Assembly: GCA_038236005.1 (NCBI GenBank)
Contig: JBBSTI010000096.1
Span: 1 to 13,395, forward strand
Source: CANKBT01 sp038236005
GTDB lineage: Bacteria; Actinomycetota; Actinomycetes; Mycobacteriales; SCTD01
DNA length: 13,395 nucleotides
Direction: 5' to 3'
A program made the translations under genes and the position numbers. Position 1 is the stretch's first letter, and the number at the start of each line of letters is the position of its first letter. The notes beneath the pieces were generated by a model. The model searched no databases and was not told where the DNA came from. It saw nothing but the letters and a program-made list of their open reading frames with translations. Below, one piece after another: positions 7,623-13,395 of this stretch.

Positions 7623-8545
7623 GCTCAGACGTGTCAGACGTGTCAGACGTGTCAGACGTGGTGCTGCTCGAGGCCGGGCTGGACCCGGCGCCGGTTCGTG
7701 AGCTGGCCAGGCGCGCGTTGGCCGAGGACCTGGCCGGCGGGCTCGACGTGACGAGCGTCGCCACCGTTCCCGAGACGCTGCAGGGCACGGCGGGCTTCGT
7801 CGCCCGAGCCCCGGGCGTGGTCGCGGGGATCGGGGTCGCGGCCATGGTCCTGGAGCAGGCCGGTCCCGTACGCCTGGAGCTGACCGGGGACGCCCGGTGG
7901 GTCGAGGCCGGCGAGACCGTGCTGATCGTCCGCGGCCCGGTCCGCACCCTGCTGACCGCAGAACGCACCGCGCTCAACCTGCTGTGCCACCTCTCGGGCG
8001 TGGCCACCCTCACCCGAGCCTGGGTGGACGCGGTCTCGGGCACCGGTGCGCGCATCCGGGACACCCGCAAGACCACGCCGGGCCTGCGCGCGCTGGAGAA
8101 GTATGCGGTGCGCGCCGGCGGCGGGGTCAACCACCGGATGTCGTTGTCGGACGCGGCGCTGGTCAAGGACAACCACGTGATCGCTGCGGGTGGGGTCGCC
8201 CGTGCCTTCGACGCCGTCCGGAGGGCCTTCCCGGGCGTGCCGGTCGAGGTCGAGTGCGACACGGTCGCGCAGGTGGGCGAGGTGCTCGATGCCGGGGCCG
8301 ACCTGGTGCTGCTGGACAACATGAGTCTTCCAGACCTGCGTGCATCGGTGGCGCTCTGCCGCCCGCGCGGGGTGCTCACCGAAGCCTCCGGAGGTCTCTG
8401 CCTCGAGGTCGCGCGCGCCGTGGCGGAGACCGGCGTCGACTTCCTCGCGGTCGGGGCCCTCACCCACTCGGCCCCGGTGCTCGACCTGGGCCTCGACCTG
8501 CGGCTAGAAGGTGGCGGTCGCCGCCTCGACGAGGGACGGGCCTGA
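7619..8545 (+). CDS. nadC: Nicotinate-nucleotide diphosphorylase (quinolinate phosphoribosyltransferase)
   Basis: NadC makes nicotinate mononucleotide from quinolinate and PRPP, releasing CO2 and diphosphate. The 308-residue protein shows RIRDTRKTTPGLRALEKYAV (residues 145-164), GGGVNHRMSLSDA (167-179), LVKDNH (181-186), VEVECDT (209-215), LLDNM (231-235) and EASGG (255-259). ATG 7619 overlaps the nadB stop (ATGA). The N-terminus is unusual: after Met-Ser come four perfect Ser-Asp-Val repeats encoded by identical 9-base units, before normal homology begins near residue 15. The repeat is outside the catalytic core. It uses TCA serine codons that are rare in this GC-rich sequence. The stop shares one base with the coaX start. 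Confidence 0.95.
   Translation: MSSDVSDVSDVSDVVLLEAGLDPAPVRELARRALAEDLAGGLDVTSVATVPETLQGTAGFVARAPGVVAGIGVAAMVLEQAGPVRLELTGDARWVEAGETVLIVRGPVRTLLTAERTALNLLCHLSGVATLTRAWVDAVSGTGARIRDTRKTTPGLRALEKYAVRAGGGVNHRMSLSDAALVKDNHVIAAGGVARAFDAVRRAFPGVPVEVECDTVAQVGEVLDAGADLVLLDNMSLPDLRASVALCRPRGVLTEASGGLCLEVARAVAETGVDFLAVGALTHSAPVLDLGLDLRLEGGGRRLDEGRA
7625..7660 (+). repeat. Perfect 4 x 9-bp tandem repeat TCAGACGTG at the start of nadC
   Basis: Four identical copies at 7625-7633, 7634-7642, 7643-7651 and 7652-7660. Each unit encodes Ser-Asp-Val and keeps frame. No synonymous differences have accumulated between copies, which suggests recent expansion by slippage. Confidence 0.95.
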
Positions 8546-9309
8546 TGCTGCTCACGGTCGACGTCGGCAACACCAACACCGTGCTGGGACTGTTCGACGG
8601 ACCCGAGCTGACGCACAGCTATCGGATCAACACCGACCGGCGGGTCACCGCCGACGAGCTGGCGCTCAGCTTCCGGGGACTGCTCGCGGGCCACCCGGCG
8701 CCGGACGGGGTCGCGGTGTGCTCCAGCGTGCCGTCGGTCCAGCACGAGCTCAGACGCATGTTCGAGCTCTATTTCTCGGACGTGCCGACCGTCATCGTCG
8801 GCCCCGGGGTGCGCACCGGCGTGCCGCTGCTCTACGACAACCCGCGCGAGGTCGGGCCCGACCGCGTCGTGAACAGCCTTGCGGCCTTCACGCTCTACGG
8901 AGGTCCGGCGATCGTCGTCGACTTCGGCACGTCCACCAACTTCGACGTGGTCTCGGCCAAGGGTGAGTTCCTCGGCGGCGCGCTGGCTCCCGGGATCGAG
9001 ATCTCGGTCGACGCGCTGGCCTCCCGGGCGGCGCGGCTGTTCCAGGTCGAGCTGGCGCCACCCCGGTCGGTGATCGGCAAGTCGACCGCGGAGGCGCTGC
9101 AGTCCGGCCTGGTCTACGGCTTCGCCGGTCAGGTCGACGGGATGGTCGAGCGGATCACCGAGGAGCTCGGCGAGACCCCGGTCGTGATCGGCACCGGGGG
9201 GCTCAGCCACCTGATGGCCACGGTCTGCCGGCGGCTGGACCACCACGAGCCCGACCTCACCCTGATCGGTCTTCGCCTGGTGCACGAGAAGAACGTCCCC
9301 TCCGCCTGA
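8545..9309 (+). CDS. coaX: Type III pantothenate kinase
   Basis: CoaX phosphorylates pantothenate in the first step of CoA synthesis, so it acts directly on the product of PanC in the same operon. The 254-residue ASKHA-fold protein shows TVDVGNTNTVLGLFDG (residues 4-19, phosphate loop with Asp6), LLYDNPREVGPDRVVNSLAA (95-114), VVDFGTSTNFDVVS (124-137), FLGGALAPGI (142-151), PRSVIGKSTAEALQSG (173-188) and GLRLVHEKN (242-250). ATG 8545 shares one base with the nadC stop (TGATG), and GAGGGACGGG at 8531-8540 is a ribosome-binding candidate. It ends the operon; no hairpin terminator is evident downstream. The type II/CoaA kinase is not seen in this window. Confidence 0.95.
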   Translation: MLLTVDVGNTNTVLGLFDGPELTHSYRINTDRRVTADELALSFRGLLAGHPAPDGVAVCSSVPSVQHELRRMFELYFSDVPTVIVGPGVRTGVPLLYDNPREVGPDRVVNSLAAFTLYGGPAIVVDFGTSTNFDVVSAKGEFLGGALAPGIEISVDALASRAARLFQVELAPPRSVIGKSTAEALQSGLVYGFAGQVDGMVERITEELGETPVVIGTGGLSHLMATVCRRLDHHEPDLTLIGLRLVHEKNVPSA

Positions 9310-9353
9310 GCCGTCCGGGTCGGTTCTGCGCGCCTGCCTCGCCCCGCTGGCGG

Positions 9354-9386
9354 TGCGTCGTCCACAGGCGCTGCGTCGTCCACAGG
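9354..9386. repeat. Two 15-bp direct repeats with DnaA-box-like cores
   Basis: TGCGTCGTCCACAGG occurs at 9354-9368 and 9372-9386 (period 18). Each copy contains TCGTCCACA (9358-9366 and 9376-9384), one mismatch from the actinobacterial DnaA box TTGTCCACA. The gap 9310-9435 holds no gene. DnaA binding is a guess. Confidence 0.5.
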
Positions 9387-9422
9387 TCGGCGCGGCGGCC
9401 AGGCCGGTGTCGCACCCGGTCC

Positions 9423-9436
9423 TAGCGTGGTCGGCA
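9423..9436 (+). promoter_or_regulatory. Leaderless-type promoter, -10 box TAGCGT
   Basis: TAGCGT at 9423-9428 places +1 at about 9435, one base before ATG 9436. The GTG at 9427 lies inside the -10 box, so ATG 9436 is the better start. No clear -35. Confidence 0.45.
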
Positions 9437-9981
9437 TGCCTGCCACGACCACTTCCGCCCCGGCGACCCGTCGCCCCAGGGACGGTCAGCGCATCCGCGT
9501 GTACCGGGCCGAGGACGCCTGGGCCCACCGGCTGGACGCTGCCCGGCGCGGGGCCCCGCTGGCACGGGTAGCCGGCAGCGCGCTCGTCCTGCCCGCCGAG
9601 CGCCGGTTCGGCGAGCTGGCCGCCGCCGAGGCCTGGTGCACCGGTGTGCTCGCCCACCCCGACGTCCGCGCCGCGGTCGGCTCGCTCGACGTCCCACGCC
9701 TGCGGCGCCGGGCCGGCGGACGGGCTGCCCACTGGCAGCCGCCCGGCGTCATCGCCGTGCACGTGCCCCGGCACGGTGAGCCGTGGGCGCTGCGCGAGAG
9801 CGTCCTGCTGCACGAGCTGGCCCATCACCTGGGCGACCGCACCGGGTTGACCCCGCACCACGGCGCCCCGTTCGGCGCCCTGGTGCTGCTGCTGGTGACC
9901 GCGGCTCTCGGCGAGCAGGCCGCCTTCGCGCTGCGGGTGGCCTACGGCGAAGCCGGCGTCGCGGTCGGGACGCTCTCGTGA
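9436..9981 (+). CDS. Putative zinc metallohydrolase, TIGR04338 (Rv0185-like) family
   Basis: This 181-residue protein carries an HExxH zinc site, HELAHHLG (His126-Glu127-His130 from the 9436 start). A second His cluster, PHHGAPFG (His141-His142), lies about 11 residues further on. The spacing and the HG-x-x-F signature recall SprT/minigluzincin-type proteases. An N-terminal basic Thr/Ala/Arg segment is followed by RIRVYRAEDAW, and hydrophobic residues (about 148-160) follow the zinc site. I place it in the TIGR04338 family, whose substrate is unknown. Its stop overlaps the DUF2786 gene by 4 bases. I recall the same two families next to each other as Rv0185 and Rv0184 in Mycobacterium tuberculosis. 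Start ATG 9436 is preferred over GTG 9427 because of the promoter. Confidence 0.85.
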   Translation: MPATTTSAPATRRPRDGQRIRVYRAEDAWAHRLDAARRGAPLARVAGSALVLPAERRFGELAAAEAWCTGVLAHPDVRAAVGSLDVPRLRRRAGGRAAHWQPPGVIAVHVPRHGEPWALRESVLLHELAHHLGDRTGLTPHHGAPFGALVLLLVTAALGEQAAFALRVAYGEAGVAVGTLS

Positions 9982-10823
9982 GCCCGGCGGCCAGCGGCCG
10001 GTCCGAGCAGGCCATGAGAGAGGACCGGGACGCGACGGACGACCGCCTGGTGGACCGGGTCGGCAAGCTGCTCGCCCAGGCCGAGGGCACCGACAACGAG
10101 CACGAGGCCGCGGCGTTCGTCGAACGGGCGCAGCAGCTGGCCACCACCTACGCGGTCGACCTGGAACGGGCCCGAGCCCGCCAGCACGAGCGGCGCGGCG
10201 GTCGTGACAGCGAGCCGCTCGTGCAGGAGAAGATCGCGGTCGGGGAGCGCGGGCGACGCGGCAACCGGCACCGCGTCCTGCTCTACGTCGCCGTCGCGCG
10301 ACCCAACGACGTGCTCGTCAACGTCGCCCACGACAGCACGTACGTGCTCGGGTTCGGGCACCGCAGCGACCTGGACGTGGTGGAACGGTTGTGGGCCTCG
10401 CTGGCGGTGCAGATGACTGCCGCCGCCCAGCGCCGGCTCGACCGGGGCCAGCACCGCCAGGACGGGGTCGCTGCCCTGACCTGGCGGTTGTCCTTCTACG
10501 ACGGCTACGTCCAGGTGGTCGCCGAACGATTGGCCCACGCCCGCGCCAGCGCGGTCCGTCAGGACGACGAGCAGGTCCGGGCCCGCGCGGGCCGGCCGCA
10601 CGACGGGCCGGGCACCGGCTCGGCCGCACTGGTCCTGCTGGCCAAGGCAGACCGGGTCCAGGAATTCTACCGGGCGTCCTCGGCCGCCCGGGGCAGCTGG
10701 CGAGGGGCCGGCTCGGGTCGCACCCGGGTGAGCGGGCGCGCTCAGCAGTCCGGCCGCACCGACGGGGCCCGGGCCGATCTCGGTCAGTCCCGGATCCGGC
10801 AGCGCGGGCAGCTGCCGGGCTGA
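9978..10823 (+). CDS. DUF2786 domain-containing protein
   Basis: This 281-residue hydrophilic protein has an N-terminal DUF2786 domain, about residues 23-65: RLVDRVGKLLAQAEGTDNEH and FVERAQQLATTYAVDLERA. A middle region includes HRVLLYVAVARPNDVLV and RLSFYDGYVQVVAERL. The Arg/Gly/Ser-rich C-terminus contains ALVLLAKADRVQEFYRASSAARGSW. No membrane segment is visible. The function is unknown. GTG 9978 overlaps the metallohydrolase stop (GTGA) and is preferred by analogy with the other junctions; ATG 10014 is the alternative. The open frame reaches further upstream inside the neighbour, but that part is a shadow. Translational coupling to a zinc protease-like protein suggests the two products work together (inference). 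Confidence 0.85.
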   Translation: MSPAASGRSEQAMREDRDATDDRLVDRVGKLLAQAEGTDNEHEAAAFVERAQQLATTYAVDLERARARQHERRGGRDSEPLVQEKIAVGERGRRGNRHRVLLYVAVARPNDVLVNVAHDSTYVLGFGHRSDLDVVERLWASLAVQMTAAAQRRLDRGQHRQDGVAALTWRLSFYDGYVQVVAERLAHARASAVRQDDEQVRARAGRPHDGPGTGSAALVLLAKADRVQEFYRASSAARGSWRGAGSGRTRVSGRAQQSGRTDGARADLGQSRIRQRGQLPG

Positions 10824-10829
10824 GCCGAA

Positions 10830-10849
10830 CCGCTCGAAGGCCCGAGCGG
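10830..10849. other. Hairpin CCGCTCG / CGAGCGG between DUF2786 and lysS
   Basis: Perfect 7-bp stem (10830-10836 with 10843-10849) and a 6-base loop, 6 bases after the DUF2786 stop. It has no T run, so it may be a weak terminator or a regulator site upstream of lysS. Confidence 0.4.
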
Positions 10850-10852
10850 CGG

Positions 10853-10867
10853 CGGGGGCAGCCCCCG
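10853..10867. other. Hairpin CGGGGG-CAG-CCCCCG abutting the lysS -10 box
   Basis: Perfect 6-bp GC stem with a 3-base loop, ending one base before the TAGCCT box of lysS. It occupies the space between the -10 and the expected -35. Confidence 0.4.
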
Positions 10868-10881
10868 TAGCCTTCGGCGGG
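10868..10881 (+). promoter_or_regulatory. Leaderless-type lysS promoter, -10 box TAGCCT
   Basis: TAGCCT at 10868-10873 puts +1 at about 10880, one base before the GTG at 10881. No Shine-Dalgarno is needed or clear. A -35 match is not visible. Confidence 0.45.
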
Positions 10882-12365
10882 TGACCGAGACGAACGAGCA
10901 GACGCCCGGGGCCAGCGAGCAGGTGCAGGTCCGCCGCGAGAAGTACGACCGGCTGGTCGCGGCGGGGACGACGCCCTACCCGCTCGGCTACCCCCGTACG
11001 GACAGCCTGGAGAAGCTGCGGGAGCGCTACGCGACGCTGGAGACCGACACGGCCACCGGCGTCACGGTGTCGGTGGCAGGCCGGGTGATGCTCCTGCGTA
11101 CGGGAGGAAAGCTCTGCTTCGCCACGATCGCCGAGGGCGAGGCGCAGCTCCAGGTGATGGTCAGCCTGGACGGGGTCGGTGCCGAGGCCCTGGCCGCGTG
11201 GAAGAGCGACGTGGACCTCGGCGACCACGTCGGGGTGACGGGTGAGGTGATCAGCAGCCGGCGCGGCGAGCTCAGCGTGCTGGCGAGCTCCTGGCAGCTG
11301 ACCAGCAAGGCGCTGCGGCCGATGCCGGACAAGCACGCCGGGCTGACCGACCCCGAGGCGCGAGTGCGTCAGCGCTACGTCGACCTGATCGTGAACCCGG
11401 AGGCCCGCAGGGTCGCCCGGGAGCGTTCGGCCGTGCTGCGCAGCCTGCGCGCCACGCTGGACGCCCGCGGGCACGTCGAGGTGGAGACCCCGATCCTGCA
11501 GGTCGTCCACGGCGGCGCGGCGGCGCGGCCGTTCGTCACGCACGTCAACGCGCTCGACCTCGACGTCACCCTGCGGATCGCCACCGAGCTGTTCCTCAAG
11601 CGACTGGTCGTCGGCGGGCTGCACCGGGTCTACGAGCTGAGCAAGACGTTCCGCAACGAGGGGATCGACAGCACGCACTTCCCGGAGTTCACCGAGCTGG
11701 AGGTCTACGAGGCCTACGGCGACTACGACACGATGGCCGCGCTGACCCGTGAGCTGATCCTGGCCGCGGCTCGCGAGCTCGGGCGCACAACGACCCCGTC
11801 CGGTATCGACCTGGAGCAGCCGTGGACGAGCGCGACGCTCCACGGCCTGGTCACCGCGGCGGTCGGTCGGCCGGTCACCCCGGACAGCACGCTGGAGGAG
11901 CTGGTGGCTCTGGCCGCCGAGCACGAGGTGGCGCTGCAGTCGCACTGGGACGCCGGGGAGGTCGTGCTCGAGCTGTTCGAGCAGCTGGTCGAGCACACCC
12001 TGGTCGTCCCGACGTTCGTGCGCGACTTCCCGGCGTCGGTGCGGCCCCTGGCACGGCCGCACCGCGACGACCCGCGCCTGGCCGAGGCCTGGGACCTCAT
12101 CGTGGACGGGGTCGAGCTGGGCGCCGCCTACTCCGAGCTGATCGACCCGGTCATCCAGCGCCGGCGGCTCACCGAGCAATCTTTGCGCGCCGCCAACGGT
12201 GATCCGGACGCCATGGCGCTGGACGAGGATTTCCTGCGCGCTCTCGAGCACGGGATGCCACCCACGGGCGGCCTCGGTCTCGGGGTCGATCGGATCGTGA
12301 TGCTGCTCACCGGTCTTCCTATTCGAGAGACCATCTTGTTCCCGCTGGTCCGGCCGCTCGGCTAG
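10881..12365 (+). CDS. lysS: Lysine-tRNA ligase, class II
   Basis: LysS charges tRNA-Lys with lysine using ATP. The 494-residue protein has an N-terminal OB-fold anticodon-binding domain (about residues 62-142: VTVSVAGRVMLLRTGGKLCFATI). The class II catalytic core shows motif 1 (RGHVEVETPIL, 196-206), HGGAAARPFVTH (210-221), motif 2 (FRNEGIDSTHFPEFTELE, 257-274), GVELGAAYSELIDP (410-423) and motif 3 (GGLGLGVDRIVMLL, 463-476). Its C-terminal half, with VRDFPASVRPLARPHRDDP, matches the usual actinobacterial LysS type. There is no N-terminal membrane domain, so it is not a LysX-type fusion. GTG 10881 is placed at the predicted leaderless start. lsr2 follows 69 bases downstream. Confidence 0.95.
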   Translation: MTETNEQTPGASEQVQVRREKYDRLVAAGTTPYPLGYPRTDSLEKLRERYATLETDTATGVTVSVAGRVMLLRTGGKLCFATIAEGEAQLQVMVSLDGVGAEALAAWKSDVDLGDHVGVTGEVISSRRGELSVLASSWQLTSKALRPMPDKHAGLTDPEARVRQRYVDLIVNPEARRVARERSAVLRSLRATLDARGHVEVETPILQVVHGGAAARPFVTHVNALDLDVTLRIATELFLKRLVVGGLHRVYELSKTFRNEGIDSTHFPEFTELEVYEAYGDYDTMAALTRELILAAARELGRTTTPSGIDLEQPWTSATLHGLVTAAVGRPVTPDSTLEELVALAAEHEVALQSHWDAGEVVLELFEQLVEHTLVVPTFVRDFPASVRPLARPHRDDPRLAEAWDLIVDGVELGAAYSELIDPVIQRRRLTEQSLRAANGDPDAMALDEDFLRALEHGMPPTGGLGLGVDRIVMLLTGLPIRETILFPLVRPLG

Positions 12366-12434
12366 GCCCTTTTGTGTTTCTCCGGAATATCTGCGACGAT
12401 GCCGCTAACACTCCTACAGGAAAGAGGCGACCCG
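12366..12434 (+). promoter_or_regulatory. lsr2 leader: AT-rich promoter region and strong ribosome site
   Basis: This gap is clearly AT-richer than its surroundings. TTGTGT (12372-12377) and GACGAT (12395-12400), 17 bases apart, are a weak promoter candidate. GAGG at 12424-12427, within AGGAAAGAGG, sits 7 bases before the GTG at 12435 and fixes that start. Confidence 0.4.
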
Positions 12435-12776
12435 GTGGCCCAGAAAACCTACGTGACACTCGTCGACGACATCGACGAGTCAGAGGCGAGCGAAACCGTG
12501 TCGTTTGGGCTCGACGGCACCCAGTTCGAGATCGACCTGAACGATGCCCACGCCGCGCAGCTGCGCGACGCGCTGGCCTCCTGGGTCGGGCACGCTCGCC
12601 GCGCCGGCCGCACCGCAGCGCCGCGCAAGGCCGGCCGTTCGCGTCCTGCCGCGACCGGCAGCGACCGCGAGCACACCCAGCAGGTGCGTGAGTGGGCCCG
12701 TCAGAACGGTCACGAGGTCAGCGACCGCGGTCGGCTCTCCTCCAAGGTCGCCGAGGCCTACGAGGCAGCGCACTAG
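12435..12776 (+). CDS. lsr2: Lsr2 family nucleoid-associated protein
   Basis: Lsr2 is an H-NS-like protein that oligomerises on AT-rich DNA and silences acquired genes in actinobacteria. The 113-residue protein has the N-terminal dimerisation domain (AQKTYVTLVDDIDESEASETV then FGLDGTQFEIDLNDAHAAQL, residues 2-44). A basic Arg/Ala linker follows (about 55-75), then the C-terminal DNA-binding domain REHTQQVREWARQNGHEVSDRGRLSSKVAEAYEAAH with the RGR AT-hook-like core (about 99-101). The start is GTG 12435, supported by GAGG 7 bases upstream; the longer reading frame from 12372 lies in the promoter. The lysS-lsr2-clpC order is conserved in actinobacteria. A strong hairpin follows the stop. Confidence 0.95.
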   Translation: MAQKTYVTLVDDIDESEASETVSFGLDGTQFEIDLNDAHAAQLRDALASWVGHARRAGRTAAPRKAGRSRPAATGSDREHTQQVREWARQNGHEVSDRGRLSSKVAEAYEAAH

Positions 12777-12794
12777 AGCTTCTGCCCCGCACGT

Positions 12795-12830
12795 CCGGCC
12801 CGTCGCTCCGGCGACGGGCCGTCGTCGTTC
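12795..12830 (+). terminator. Hairpin terminator after lsr2
   Basis: An 11-bp perfect stem (12796-12806 with 12811-12821) closes on a TCCG tetraloop; it starts 20 bases after the lsr2 stop. The tail TCGTCGTTCTC is only moderately T-rich, as is usual in high-GC genomes. Confidence 0.75.
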
Positions 12831-13012
12831 TCTGCAGGCTCCGGTTCAGCCCAGAGCGGAACGCCGTGCGGGAAGCCGCAGCGGGCCTGCGTCGTTCTGG
12901 TCTGGTGAAGACCCTGGTGCGGACGCGCTGCAGCCTCGCGGCTGACGCCGAAGCACACGACCGGGGAACCCGGGCAGTCCTGCTCAACCGAACAGGAACC
13001 GCCGTCCGGGGC

Positions 13013-13018
13013 TAGTGT
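13013..13018 (+). promoter_or_regulatory. Candidate clpC -10 box TAGTGT
   Basis: Matches TANNNT and would give +1 near 13025, with a leader of about 50 bases before ATG 13076. No good -35 hexamer at 17-18 bases, which would be compatible with an activator-dependent promoter. Confidence 0.35.
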
Positions 13019-13062
13019 GCGGGTGTCCCTGGAGCTGTCCGGCCCGGTCCAGCCCGCCCCGT

Positions 13063-13068
13063 GAGGAG
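13063..13068 (+). promoter_or_regulatory. clpC ribosome-binding site GAGGAG
   Basis: GAGGAG lies 7 bases before ATG 13076, an ideal Shine-Dalgarno that fixes the clpC start. Confidence 0.75.
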
Positions 13069-13075
13069 CGACATC

Positions 13076-13395
13076 ATGTTCGAGCGCTTTACCGACCGAG
13101 CCCGCCGCGTTGTCGTCCTGGCACAAGAAGAAGCCAGGATGCTCAACCACAACTACATCGGGACCGAGCACATCCTGCTCGGTCTCATCCATGAGGGTGA
13201 AGGAGTGGCCGCTAAGGCCCTCGAATCCCTCGGGATCAGCCTGGACAGCGTGCGCAGCCAGGTCGAGGAGATCATCGGTCAGGGCCAGCAGGCCCCGTCC
13301 GGGCACATCCCGTTCACGCCACGCGCGAAGAAGGTTCTGGAGCTGTCGCTGCGCGAGGCGCTGCAGCTGGGCCACAACTACATCGGCACCGAGCA
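13076..13395 (+). CDS. clpC: ATP-dependent Clp protease ATPase subunit ClpC (3' end outside window)
   Basis: ClpC is the AAA+ unfoldase that feeds substrates to ClpP. Only the first 106 codons are present. They form the N-terminal double-repeat domain: MFERFTDRARRVVVLAQEEA, then NHNYIGTEHILLGLIHEGEGVAAKAL (about residues 24-49). The second repeat starts with PFTPRAKKVLELSLREALQLGHNYIGTEH (about 78-106). This is nearly the universal ClpC N-terminus and separates it from ClpB. The ATPase domains lie beyond the window. The gene follows lsr2 after a terminator and a 254-base leader, so it has its own promoter. Codon use is a little less GC-biased than its neighbours, as for highly conserved, well expressed genes. 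Confidence 0.96.
   Translation, partial: MFERFTDRARRVVVLAQEEARMLNHNYIGTEHILLGLIHEGEGVAAKALESLGISLDSVRSQVEEIIGQGQQAPSGHIPFTPRAKKVLELSLREALQLGHNYIGTE

Larger units (their letters stand above)
12822..13075 (+). other. Gene-free stretch upstream of clpC
   Basis: No convincing gene on either strand. It holds a small hairpin (GGTCT at 12899-12903 with AGACC at 12909-12913) and an imperfect inverted repeat (TCCTGCTC at 12978-12985 with GAACAGGA at 12990-12997). A candidate -10 box TAGTGT follows at 13013-13018. I found no clear ClgR, HspR or CIRCE site by eye. Confidence 0.5.

Noticed and set aside
9310..9435. Possible replication origin because of DnaA-box-like repeats
   Set aside because: Only two near-boxes in 126 bases, with no AT-rich unwinding region and no dnaA or dnaN nearby.
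7582..9861. 759-codon minus-strand open frame opposite nadC, coaX and the metallohydrolase
   Set aside because: Same GC-frame artefact; composition is Arg/Gly/Pro/Ala-rich and conserved genes occupy the other strand.
9942..12251. 769-codon minus-strand open frame opposite DUF2786 and lysS
   Set aside because: No recognisable domain, and it lies entirely opposite well-conserved coding sequence.
12352..12376. Possible lysS terminator, GGCC-N9-GGCC followed by CTTTTGTG
   Set aside because: The stem is only 4 bp and lies largely within the lysS coding end; too weak to call.
12978..12997. Possible SOS (LexA) box near CCGAACAGGAACC before clpC
   Set aside because: Only one GAAC half-site is present; the matching GTTC half at the right spacing is missing.
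12692..13015. Plus-strand 107-codon open frame after lsr2
   Set aside because: It begins inside lsr2 in another frame, crosses the strong terminator and has an Arg/Ser-rich composition typical of shadow frames.
12773..13375. 200-codon minus-strand open frame over the clpC leader
   Set aside because: It runs into the antisense of the conserved clpC start and shows no motif; the part over the gap has no Shine-Dalgarno or promoter I could defend.

Overview
The window is a high-GC (roughly 70% or more) actinobacterial chromosome segment. Every gene lies on the + strand, and genes are packed with GTGA/ATGA stop-start overlaps. The order ftsH - folP - folB - folK - DUF3180 - small hypothetical - DUF2520 - panC - nadB - nadC - coaX - TIGR04338 metallohydrolase - DUF2786 - lysS - lsr2 - clpC matches, from memory, the conserved ftsH-to-clpC1 neighbourhood of mycobacteria and relatives. 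Lsr2, the DUF3180 membrane protein and TAGNNT -10 boxes at leaderless starts also point to Actinomycetota. I cannot name the genus.

Layout. (1) 1-1634: 3' part of ftsH, cut by the window edge, with an odd first ~60 bases. (2) 1646-3813: folate genes folP, folB and folK plus a DUF3180 membrane protein. folE, which often sits between ftsH and folP in relatives, is not here. (3) 3823-4134: a small hypothetical protein with a leaderless promoter whose -10 box contains the stop codon of the preceding gene. (4) 4135-4247: a regulatory gap with two palindromes sharing the half-site TGTGCG. (5) 4248-9309: a cofactor operon of a DUF2520 Rossmann protein, panC, nadB, nadC and coaX (pantothenate/CoA and de novo NAD). 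panD, panB and nadA are not in the window. (6) 9436-10823: a HExxH metallohydrolase of the TIGR04338 type and a DUF2786 protein, behind a gap holding two DnaA-box-like direct repeats. (7) 10881-12365: lysS, behind two hairpins and a leaderless-type promoter. (8) 12435-12776: lsr2, closed by a strong hairpin terminator. (9) 13076-end: the 5' end of clpC after a 254-base untranslated stretch.

The genes supply housekeeping functions: tetrahydrofolate, CoA and NAD synthesis, lysyl-tRNA charging, proteolysis (FtsH, ClpC) and xenogeneic silencing/nucleoid structure (Lsr2). No mobile element, CRISPR array, tRNA or rRNA was seen. I did not find an obvious new multi-gene system.

The most unusual observation is structural. 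Two separate operon junctions (folK/DUF3180 and panC/nadB) each carry a 26-base offset duplication of the downstream start region. Each creates a 9-codon mini-ORF beginning Met-Thr-Arg that is chained to both neighbours by 4-base overlaps. Other points of interest are a perfect 4 x 9-bp coding repeat at the start of nadC, the palindrome pair before the pantothenate/NAD operon, and the metalloprotease-DUF2786 pair.
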